Source: Flavobacterium aerium
GTDB taxonomy: Bacteria; Bacteroidota; Bacteroidia; Flavobacteriales; Flavobacteriaceae
Length of the DNA stretch: 64,000 nt
Assembly: GCF_030766725.1 (NCBI RefSeq)
Contig: NZ_JARQWR010000005.1
Coordinates: forward strand, 124,001-188,000
Direction of reading: 5' to 3'
Both the position numbers and the translations under genes were made by a program. Position 1 is the stretch's first letter, and every line of letters starts with the position of its first letter. Below are positions 29,801-38,000 of this stretch, one piece after another. The notes beneath the pieces were generated by a model that saw only the letters and a list, made by a program, of their open reading frames with translations, was not told where the DNA came from and made no database searches.

Positions 29801-31792
29801 GATACGAGCTATTTTTTAAATGGAATCGGAAAGCTATGGACATTTGGAGTACCGATTCCATGGAACGAGTTCCATGGAAATACCCCACGACATAAAATTT
29901 CAATGCCAACGTATGCTTTTGAACCAGTAGTGTACTCGGTAGCAGAAAATTTAAATGAGTTATTATCGCAAGATATCTTCAGTAGGGAAATCCGTAAAAA
30001 TAGTGAGATAAGCCAATGGTTCTATCAACCCACTTGGAAGAGAGATAATCGGGTTACGATATGCGAGCAGGTAAATAAAGAAGACTGGTATATTGTTTTT
30101 CTCAATGATAACAGCTTTAGTAGATTACTAATAAATGAGCTTGCAAAGACAACCACAAATATTATAACAGTATATGCAGGAAATGAATTTGTAAAAGTAT
30201 CCGATACAAGCTATGAAATAGATCTTGGAAATTCGGCAGATTATCAAAGAATATTTGATGGCTTATCAAGCAATACTATTCACCCTAAACATATTATTCA
30301 GCTCTTGAATATCAATTCAGTAAGACAAGAGAATGATAGGTTAGAGAAACAACAAGGATTCTATAGTTTATTGTATATCGCAAAAGCTCTTACAGGCATA
30401 AAAGAAAGAGTAAATGTATCCGTTGTGACGCAAGAATTACACAAAGTTTTTGGCAACGAAGATTCTCCTGCTTTAGTTTCTTTAATTGAAGGAATCCTAC
30501 CTGTAATTTCTCAAGAAAATCCAGAATTACAAACCAGAAACATCGATGTAAGAGTTAGTGAAGCAAATACTGATACAGTTTTACAATTAGTAAGAGAAAT
30601 TCAAGATGTTACACCGGATCGATTTGTGGCTCATAGGCTAGAAAACAGATGGGTGAAAGTCTACGATCGAATAGATGTAAGTAATAATATACCGGTAACA
30701 AGCTCGAAGATAAAAAACAAGGGCGTATACCTAATTACAGGAGCCTTAGGTGAGTTAGGTTTTGTATTGGCAGAATATCTACTTGAAAAATATGATGCCT
30801 CTTTAATTCTAACAGGTAGGACATTCGTTAGTGAAAAGGATCAAGACCTCACAAAATATAATCGTTTACAATTACTTCTTGAGAAAGGTAATGTAGCTTA
30901 CTTTAAAGCAAATGCTTCAGACAAATCAGGTATGTTAACGGCTCTAAGCCAAGGAACTGCAATTTTTGGAGAAATTCAAGGAATCTTCCACACAGCAGGT
31001 GTGATAACAGGCCCTTCTATCAGACGCGGAATTCATTTATTAAAAGAGGAAGAAAGTGAGATTCAATTTGAAGCGAAAGTAAAAGGAGTGGAAGTTTTGA
31101 TGGATCTTTTTAAGGATCAGCCCCTTGATTTTTGTGTCTTTACCTCTTCATTAGCCACCGTGATTGGAGGGAAAGAATTTGCAGCTTATGCAGCGGCCAA
31201 TGCGTATATGGACTATGTTGCCAATGCACAATGTATAAAAAATAGTATCAGTATAAATTTTGATGGATTAAGTTTTAATGGAGAAACAGAAGAATTAGTA
31301 TTAGACCCTTCAGAACTTATTGAAGTTATAGAACATTCGCTCTCAAGGTTATCGGCTAGTCAATTAGTGATCTCAGTTGGAGATTTAGAAAAAAGAATTC
31401 AAAGATGGGTTGCTCCAGCAACTGCTAAGAAAGAGATTATGGAAAAAGAGCTATTGAAGGTAACCACTCATACAATAGACAGGAGTTCATTATCGACACC
31501 TTTTGCAAGACCAGAGACAGAGACAGAGAACAAACTATACAATTTGTTTGAAGAGTTTTTTGAAATAAAAGGAATTGGGATAGACGATGATTTTTTTGAA
31601 ATGGGAGGAGATTCTTTAAAAGCGATGACCATATCCAATAGTATTCATAAGATATTCAATGTGGAGTTAAACCTTAAAGACTTCTTCATGAACTCTACGA
31701 TTAGAAACTTGTCCAAAGAAATTGATTTTAATATTCAAATTAAAGACAATAAAGAGGTAGTTGCAAGTACTAAATTTGAAGATATCATATAA
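20864..31792 (+). CDS. Hybrid NRPS-PKS, docking-C-A(Val)-T-C-A(Lys-like)-T-KS-AT-KR-ACP
   Basis: This 3642-residue megasynthase adds two amino acids and one reduced ketide. It has a TubC-like docking domain (1-50), C1 (68-500, H206-H207) and A1 (515-1000; pocket D717-A-F-W-L-G-G-T-F, matching the valine code), with T1 at S1056. C2 (1105-1545, H1244-H1245) and A2 (1565-2045) follow, with T2 at S2098. The A2 pocket D1756-T-E-S-I-G-T-V-C resembles lysine codes, and Ile1715 replaces the usual Thr in its TSGSTG loop. The PKS part has KS (2160-2580, C2332 in TACSTS), AT (2680-2990, S2771; HAFH near 2867, malonyl-type), KR (3285-3475, Y3442) and ACP (S3584). A statine-like unit built on the Lys residue is expected. 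From about 27.3 kb on, GC is higher than in the NRPS part (hand-counted lines 32-43% against 23-32%), which suggests a transferred PKS module. The stop overlaps the next start by one base. Confidence 0.95.
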   Translation: MLTFLEELEKNNITISLEGKDLKVNFENEIKEELIAKIKTHKEELISFLKKVNVRSSYKEIEALPQKEYYSISSAQRRLWTLSQFEGVSSSYNMPDTITLDGSYDAEVFIKAIESVVDRHEVLRTVFREVVIDGEIEVCQFILDREEIGFNIAYKDYRKEANALHLAQEYIIADSYKEFNLSEGPLLRVSLLQISETNYVLYYNMHHIITDGWSMNILSRDILAYYENYQSGKTFDLPELTIQYKDYSQWQLNQLLTEEYKTHKAYWRTKLSGDLPILDLPGMKLRPKLKTNNGGSLKGYFDNKDVKLIRDYVSKKEGTLFTFLITSLKTLFYRYTGQEDIIIGTPVAGRDHTSLEDQIGFYVNTLVLRDTIKGDESFDTNYARINANLVENYKHQMYPFDNIVEDLGLKINTSRSAIFDIIVVLQNAGETHNDVKISNEKGLIVEDLGEIKNKFDIEFVFYEFGESLGLNINYNKDLYDKKMIEQMFYHFHNIVLQLIHKNESSILSIDYLTVAEKEELINNFNATTSTYPSKQTIAELFTLQVVKTPDNTAIIFEGKQLTYKELDDISSQLSNYLIEHHVIKVEDFIGIDLQRSEWSIISILAILKSGGAYVPIDANYPQERIDYIKSDTNCSVIIDEDFLKEFEKNRSAYATTKPKVSVMPFNLAYVMYTSGSTGIPKGVLVEQRNVIRLVKETNYYNFRVEDILLSTGAFSFDATTFEYWGTLLNGGSLVLCPQNTLLDTELLSKTIRENHVNVMWFTAGWLSQLVDTKISLFSSLTTILAGGDKLSPLHISKLKETYPELKIINGYGPTENTTFSLTYEIGKVQGDIPIGYPINNSTAYILDENRSLVPKGVIGEIYLGGEGLSRGYLNDEALTSIKFIANPFQQRSRLYATGDLGRLMSDGAIEFMGRKDDQVKIRGHRIELGEIETTLNNIKEIEHAVVSYLEEYGLVAYYKSNEDILLDDIRNHLTKILPSYMIPTYYIQLEEIPLTKNGKVDRKSLPLPDTSIQNNATIYVAPRDILETKIVAIWEDVLKKENISITDDFFELGGHSLKMMRLVNAYHKEFNVKLKLEKLFANNILQTHAVLIREADNRLDLSIPKVEERKSYPISDAQRRLWIASQFKGVSAAYNISGDFQLAGNYDITIFTKAIESVIDRHETLRTVFREVEGNVHQFILDRTTLGFEIDYQDFKNEDNPIAIASAYINDDSSREFNLSEGPLVRISLLKISEENHILYFNMHHIISDGWSMNVLSKDILSYYEHYNDGSALNLLELRIQYKDYSLWQLAQLETDEYGNHKEYWENKLSGELTLLSLPGMKSRPRVMTNSGKNLRTYITKDKVKSINDYVKVNGGTLFTFLIASVKILLYKYTGEEDIIIGSPTAGREHAELENQIGFYVNTLTLRDQVNGKENFDWNYTQIKNNLLESYEHQVYPFNRLVEDLNLERDISRGTIFDVFVHLNNTTEFNFTEEIERTDKLFVKDLGDVISLFDIEFAFQEVGEYLSLDIIYNPDLYDGEIIERIFYHYDNIIKFALKNNDISISDFDYLLDVEREKLLNEFNNAEITQVNNKTVIDLFEEQAITRPNDIAIVFEKNELTYKELDEKSNQLVHYLAKENGLKQGELVGIKLERNEWAIVSILAVLKSGAVYVPIDTNNPIERIDYILKDSSCSIVIDSVLINRFKDLNENFEKNKLENNIALNDLAYIIYTSGSIGKPKGVEISHASFIDYVSTFKSYFKVTSKDSILQQASLSFDTSIEEIFPILISGGMLVIHKDKTDFKALFNLCQEKRITILSTNPYVLQYLNENYKSYTLSLREVISGGDVLTMNQINNLYDIFNVYNTYGPTESTVCSTYYKVKGGEKNVPIGRPILNRQIYILDKESTQLTALGAVGEICITGKGLAKGYLNNEELTQEKFIKNPFVKNGRLYRTGDCGKWLADGNLVFVGRIDNQIKIRGHRIELGEIENTLLSFEGIKNAAVIATDNAVSHEKELWAYITSDYEISRSDIQNHLLLSLPNYMSPSKIFRLEELPLTSNGKVDKKELLRVENAELASGEAYIAPRGKIEDALASIWSELLHKDKGEIGIDDGFFNVGGNSLKIIALKTQIEKILHQDISVAILFQNTTIRQQAEFFDTTFSSNFEAKFEGSRPQDFNTTNENRDIAIIGMSIKTPGARTISEYWNLLEKGQEPSYRFTEEELLASGVSRSLINNKNYVRSGFYLKDRNFFDASFFGYMPSEAQLLDPQTRLLHEVVWSALEDSGYNPLNYRGLIGLYAGNKANLGWQAYNLLAENSGKIDGYTASYLQDKDFANSLIAYKLNLKGAVNTVNTACSTSLVAIHHAAKSLLSGENDLAVAGGVSLQIGRKEGYIYQEGMISSPDGHTRSFDVLASGTVESEGAGVVVLKKLDKAIADGDNILAILKGSAINNDGNRKVGYTAPSVDGQIEVIKKAQQFSQVDPRTISYIETHGTATKLGDVIEFEALRQVFGNTGDKYCGLGSVKSNIGHLDTAAGVAGLIKTVLCLQHQKLAPSLHFNTPNPELRYENSNLYINDTLSPWISSYDGPRRAGVSSFGIGGTNAHIILEEYSIQDEVLKTDKPQIFTLSAKTATALERSIVELQSFLQEKESVNLSNAAWTLQSGRTTFKHRMSFTASDRATAIERLEQGSYFRNQIHGDVKKKVVFMFSGQGSQYVNMGKDLYASQEVFRETLDECFSIAEQISGNRYKEILFSEDANLIHETQNTQPILFVFEYALAKQLMHYGIQPDMMIGHSIGEYVAACLSGVFSLEDAIKIVIKRGSMIQSLPSGSMIGVGLRPEIANKYTTEAISIATINSKERCTFSGTDEAIAALCEQLTEDGISYQSLQTSHAFHSSMMRPIEEEFTNFMETITIHTPKIPYISNVSGKSITIEDLNQKSYWSDHIRKTVRFEEGLENIVSQDHVVLIEVGPGSTLYNFARSYARQSETIRACNVVRHPKEEENDTSYFLNGIGKLWTFGVPIPWNEFHGNTPRHKISMPTYAFEPVVYSVAENLNELLSQDIFSREIRKNSEISQWFYQPTWKRDNRVTICEQVNKEDWYIVFLNDNSFSRLLINELAKTTTNIITVYAGNEFVKVSDTSYEIDLGNSADYQRIFDGLSSNTIHPKHIIQLLNINSVRQENDRLEKQQGFYSLLYIAKALTGIKERVNVSVVTQELHKVFGNEDSPALVSLIEGILPVISQENPELQTRNIDVRVSEANTDTVLQLVREIQDVTPDRFVAHRLENRWVKVYDRIDVSNNIPVTSSKIKNKGVYLITGALGELGFVLAEYLLEKYDASLILTGRTFVSEKDQDLTKYNRLQLLLEKGNVAYFKANASDKSGMLTALSQGTAIFGEIQGIFHTAGVITGPSIRRGIHLLKEEESEIQFEAKVKGVEVLMDLFKDQPLDFCVFTSSLATVIGGKEFAAYAAANAYMDYVANAQCIKNSISINFDGLSFNGETEELVLDPSELIEVIEHSLSRLSASQLVISVGDLEKRIQRWVAPATAKKEIMEKELLKVTTHTIDRSSLSTPFARPETETENKLYNLFEEFFEIKGIGIDDDFFEMGGDSLKAMTISNSIHKIFNVELNLKDFFMNSTIRNLSKEIDFNIQIKDNKEVVASTKFEDII

Positions 31793-32070
31793 TGAAAGGA
31801 TTTATAAAAGAATTATTTGAGCAAGGGATACACATTACATGCGATAATGGTAATCTTAAGATTAATCATGATGGAAATCTTACTGATGTAATCAAGGAAA
31901 ATATACGTGATAATAAAGAAGCGATATTGGCTTTTTTTAATGATAATAATACGCAAGATCGTTATACAAGTATTGAAAGTATAGCTGTTCAAGAAAGCTA
32001 CCCATTATCATCTGCTCAATATCGATTATGGATATTAAGTCAGTTTGAGGGAGGATCAGAAGCCTATAAT
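29424..32070 (+). repeat. Long perfect direct repeat, copy 2
   Basis: This is the partner of bases 1-2647, at constant offset 29423. It runs from within the AT domain of the 3642-residue protein through its KR and ACP, across the stop/start overlap, and into the docking domain and first 43 residues of the C domain of the 31792 protein. The first mismatch is at 32071 (T here, A in the other copy at 2648). Confidence 0.93.
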
Positions 32071-35000
32071 TTGCCAGTTACAACCCCCTTAGTAATAGAC
32101 GATTTAGGGATTTTTGAACGAGCGATTAATGCTGTTATTGATCGTCATGAAATATTACGGACTGTTTTTAAAGAAAATGCAGAGGGCGAAATAAGACAAT
32201 GGGTAAAAGAGCGAAAAGAACTAGGGTTCGAGTTGATTCATAAAGATTACCAACAATTAGTAAACGCAGATGAATTAGTAGCATCTTACGTATCAGAAGA
32301 TTCGGTAAAACCTTTTGATCTTGAAAATGGTCCATTATTGCGTATGAGCTTATTACAACTTACTGATAGTTATTATATTTTTTATTATAATATGCACCAT
32401 ACCATCAGTGATGGTTGGTCAATAGATATTCTTTCAAGAGATTTAATGCTTTATTATGAAGCTTTTTTATCTGGTGAAAAAGTAATGTTACCTGAATTAA
32501 AGATACAATACAAAGATTATACATTTTGGCAAAAAAAAGAATTAGAGAAAGATGTTTATAAGGAACACAAATCATATTGGTTAAATCAATTATCAGGAAA
32601 CTTACCTGTTTTAGATCTACCAACTAGTAAAGCACGTCCTAAAATATTTGATCATGAAGGGAATTATTATACAATGTGTATTGCCCCAGAAACTACTCAA
32701 CTCTTTTTAAACTATTGTAAAAAACAACAATCAAGTTTATACATAGGATTATTAAGCGTTTGGAACATTTTATTCTATAAATATAGTGGACAAAAAGACA
32801 TCATAATAGGAAATCCAACTGCTGGTAGGAATCATATTGATTTAAAAGATCAAATAGGATTTTACATAAATACATTAGCATTAAGGAATAAGGTTGATGC
32901 AAAATTGAGTTTTAGTGAATTTTTCAATAAAGTAAAGAATGATACGCTAGAATCATATGATCATCAGATGTATCCTTTTGATTTATTAGTTGATGATTTA
33001 AATATAATTAGGGATAGTAGTAGAAGTGCCGTATTTGATGTTATATTAACCTCACAAAACATTGGTAATCGTGAAGAAGAAGTATCAAATAACAAAGAAT
33101 ATGGATTGGTACAAAATGGTGGCAAATGCCTTTGCAAGTTTGACTTAGAGCTCGATTTTGAAGAAGTTGGTGAAGGATTAAACTTTCGAATCAGTTATAA
33201 TACTAATGTATATGAAGCCGAAATGATTACAAAATTAATGTATCATTTTCAAGAGTTATTATTATCAATTCTAAAAAAACCTGAAGAAAAAATATATGCA
33301 TTAAACTACTTGTCAGCTAGAGAGCAAAAAGAATTAATACTTGATTTTAATGCTACAGATACAGCTTTTTCAAAAGAGGTTTCATTTCTTGATATGTTTC
33401 AATTATATGTACAAAAAACACCAACTAAGATTGCAGTTAAAAATGGCAATATTGAAATTACTTATCAAGAATTAGATGAACTCACAGATAAATTTGCACA
33501 GTATTTACAAGATGTATATGCACTAAGTCAAGGAGATTTAGTTGTTATAAATATTGATAGAACACATTGGTTGATGACTTCTGTTATGTCAATATTTAAA
33601 TTAGGATGTGCATACATCCCAGTAGATACATCTTATCCTGAAGAACGAAAACAATATATTTTGGATGATAGTAATTGTAAAAATATTATTGATGAAAATT
33701 TTATCACTTCATTTTTAGCAGTAATGCCAAATATTACCAAAACATTTAGTTCGGTGAAAATAACTGCTGATGATTTAGCCTATATCATTTATACTTCTGG
33801 GTCTACAGGAAACCCAAAAGGAGTAATGATTGAACATAAAGGGATGATGAATCATTTCTATGTCATGGAATCTGAATTGGAATTAACTTCTGATAGTAGT
33901 ATCATTCAAAATGCACCTTATACATTTGATATTTCGGTTTGGCAATTATTAAACAGTTTAATTGTGGGTGGAACCACAAGTATATATGATCAAGAAACTG
34001 TCTTAAATTCAAAAGTATTTTTAGACAGATTATATGAAGAAAGGCCAACAATTCTCCAAACAGTTCCGAGTTACTTGAAAGTTTTACTAGATATGGATGA
34101 AAGTCTTGAGCGAAACTCTTTTGAAGGATTAAGCTATCTATTAGTGACTGGAGATACAGTAACTAAAGATTTAGTAACACGTTGGTTTATCAAGTATCCA
34201 GCAATAAAACTAGTGAATGCATATGGTCCAGCAGAAGCATCAGATGATGTTACATTACATATTATGGATGCCATTCCTGAACGTTTAAATATTTCAGTAG
34301 GTAAACCTATTCAAAATATGCAAATGTATGTGTTAGATGAATACTTAGGATTATGTGGAATAGGAATAGAAGGAGAACTTTGTGTATCGGGAATTGGATT
34401 AGCAAAAGGCTATCTAAATAGAGATGAGCTTACTGCTGAGAAATTTGTAGACCATCCATTTAAATCAGGAGAAAAGCTATACAAAACAGGAGATATAGGA
34501 ATGTGGCTTCCAAATGGAACATTAGAATTTCATGGACGAAGAGATAATCAAGTGAAAATTAATGGATTTAGAATTGAATTAGAAGAAATAGAATATCAGT
34601 TATCTCAAAAGAATAATATTAAAGAAGTTTTAGTTACGCATTTTGAAGCTGAACATGCTAAAAAAGAATTAGTAGCATATGTAATAGTTTCTGAAACATG
34701 TGAAGCTAGTGAAATGAGAATTTATTTACAGGATAAAATACCATCCTATATGATTCCTTTATATTATATCCAATTGGAAAAATTCCCTTTAACAGCAAAT
34801 GGAAAAATAGACCGAAAGAAATTACCGAATCCTCAAGATTTATCATTATCAAATGAAATTGAATATGTTGGTCCTCAATCCGAACAAGAGAAAACATTAA
34901 TTACTGTTTGTGAAGCTGTACTAGGAAGAAAGAATATCAGTATGAATGATAATTTCTTCAGTTTAGGGGGAGAATCTATAAAATCTATTCAAATAGTTTC

Positions 35001-38000
35001 TCGTTTATCTCAATTGGGTTACAAACTTAAGGTAGATGATATTATGCGAACACCGGTTTTTAAAGGTTTAGCAGCATTAATTAAAAATAAAATTAAAGAA
35101 ATTGATCAAAGTATATTAGAGGGAGAGGTTTTATTAACACCAATACAAGAATGGCTCTTTTCAGATGAAAACATAAAAAATCCATCTCATTATAATCAAT
35201 CGATATTAATAAAAAGTAAAAATCCGCTAAATAATACATTATTAAACGAATGTATAAAACATGTAGTAAGTCATCATGATGCATTACGAATGGTTTATGT
35301 AGATAAAGATGGAGTTAGAAAACAATACAATAGAAATGTTACATCAAAAAATTACTCATTAGACTTTCATGATTTGACTACTGAAGGATCATTAAAAGAT
35401 CAGATTAATAAAATGAGTGTTATTGCGAATGAATTGCAATCTAGTATTAATTTAACAGAAGGACCATTGATGCGAGTGGGTAATTTTAGATTAGATGATG
35501 GAGACTATATAGCATTAATTATTCATCATTTAGTCATTGATGGCGTATCGTGGCGTATTCTATTAGAGGATATATCTACATTATACAACTTAGCTGAAAA
35601 AAACCAAAGATTAGTATTACCATTAAAAACAAGTTCATTCCAAGAATGGTCTAGAGCATTACATAACTATGCATTTAATGGTATAAGCCATAAAGAACAA
35701 CAATACTGGAAAGGATTAGCTAATACACAAATTCCTAATTTACCTAAAGACCGTCAAAATTTAACGAATGAAAAATCACCTGCAGAAATAACATTTCAGT
35801 TAAATAGCGAACTAACAAATGTATTACAAACAAAAGTGCATAGTGTATACAATACAGAAATCAATGATGTTTTGTTGACAAGCTTAGGTCTAGCCATCAA
35901 AGAAGTATTGAAAGTAGACCGAAGCATCATTAATATGGAAGGTCATGGTAGAGAAGAATTTATTGAAGATATTGATATTACAAGAACAATAGGCTGGTTT
36001 ACATCACTATTCCCCTTTATTTTAGATGTAAATGCTGAGACTAATCTATATAACTTAATTAAAGTAAAAGAATCTTTAAGAAAAATACCAAATAAGGGAG
36101 TTGGTTACGGAATGCTAAAATATATTACAAAAGAAGATTTTATAAATGAATTAAAACCTACAATTGAATTTAATTATTTAGGAGATTTTGGAAATGAATT
36201 AAATTCAGAAAATAACGAAGCACAACAATTTGAATATGTTTCAGATAGTGCAGGGATGAACTCAGATATTAGAAATACAGATGATATTACACTTAATATA
36301 TCTGGAATGATAGTGAATAATCAATTAGAATTGACACTTTTTTATAATAAGGAAGACTATGAATTAGAAACAATAGTAAAGCTTTCAAACGCTTACAAAT
36401 CTAATTTAGAGAAACTAATAAAAGAATTAGCAGATGCAAATAAACAATTGCTTACACCTTCAGATTTAACATATTCATCCCTTTCTATTGAAACATTATT
36501 AGATATTAATCATAATAATACGATTGAAGATATTTATAAATTATCTCCATTACAAAAAGGGATATACTTCTTTTGGCTATCAAATAATAATCCTAAACTA
36601 TTTTTTGATCAAGTATCATATCGATTTGAAGGTATATCAATCACTAAGGATAATGTTAAAAAAGCGTTTGATATTTTAGTTTCAAGACATGCTATATTAA
36701 GAACCAGTTTCACAAATAATATAGATGAAGAATTACTGCAAATAGTTCATAAAAATGTACCAAGTAGTTTTGCTTATGAAGTGGTGCCTCAAAATCTAAC
36801 ACTTGAGAAAAAAAAGGATTATATAGAAGAGAAAAAACAAGAAGATATACAAAGAGGATTTGATTTGTCAAAACCATGTCAAATGCGATTAACAATTCTA
36901 GATTTAGGAGATGTCAACTATGAATTTATCTGGAGTCATCATCATATTTTAATGGATGGTTGGTGTATCCGAATTATGATTAATGAGTTTGTACAAATAT
37001 TAAATAGTATTGAAAACTCTATTCAATTAGACTTACAAACAGTCTATCCATATTCAAATTATATAAAGTGGTTAGATACTATTAATGAACAAAAATCTTT
37101 AGACTATTGGGATGAATATTTATTAGATGTTTCAAAGAAAACAGAACTACCTTATAAAAAATCAGATTATGATGAAGATAAAGATTTTAGTAAATCAATT
37201 AAAAGCATTCTTATAAATAATGATCTTTATAATGAAATGAAAGCATTATGCTTAAATATAGGAGTTTCACATAATATTTTTATTCAATCAGTTTGGGGTT
37301 ATTTATTGTCAAATTACAATAATACACAAGATGTAGTGTTTGGAACCGTTGTGTCTGGAAGACCAGGACATATCGATGGAATTGAAAATATGGTAGGATT
37401 ATTTGTAAACACAATACCTGTCAGAGTAAAATATGAAGTTGATGATACTCCTAGACAATTAATAGAAAGGTTACAACAAAACTTTTTAGATAATCAAGAA
37501 CATCACTTTACAGGTTTATCTGAAATACAATCGCGATCTTCATTAGATTCAGAATTGATTAATCATACACTAACATTCGAGAATTATCCATTAGAGACTA
37601 CTGGAATAGAATCTAAAAATGAAAATGAGAAAGAATCTAAATCAGGAGTAAAAGCAGTAGAATATAGAGAGCAAATGAACTATCAATTTGGGATTTTTAT
37701 TTATCCAGCTGATAATGGAATACAAATAGAATTTGAATACAATGAAAATAATTTTGAAACCACTCTAATTGAAAACTTAGCAGAACAATTCAAAAAAGTC
37801 ATCAGTGAATTCCTTTTATATCCAAACAAATCATTAAAAAAGATAGAAATTATTTCAGATAGAGAACAAAAAGAACTATTAGGAAGTTATATTAATACTA
37901 CCGTTGACTATAATGAACATTTTACAATTGTTGATGCATTTAATATGCAATTGTTAACTCATAAAGATCAAATAGTCCTATCTACGGCATATAAAACATA

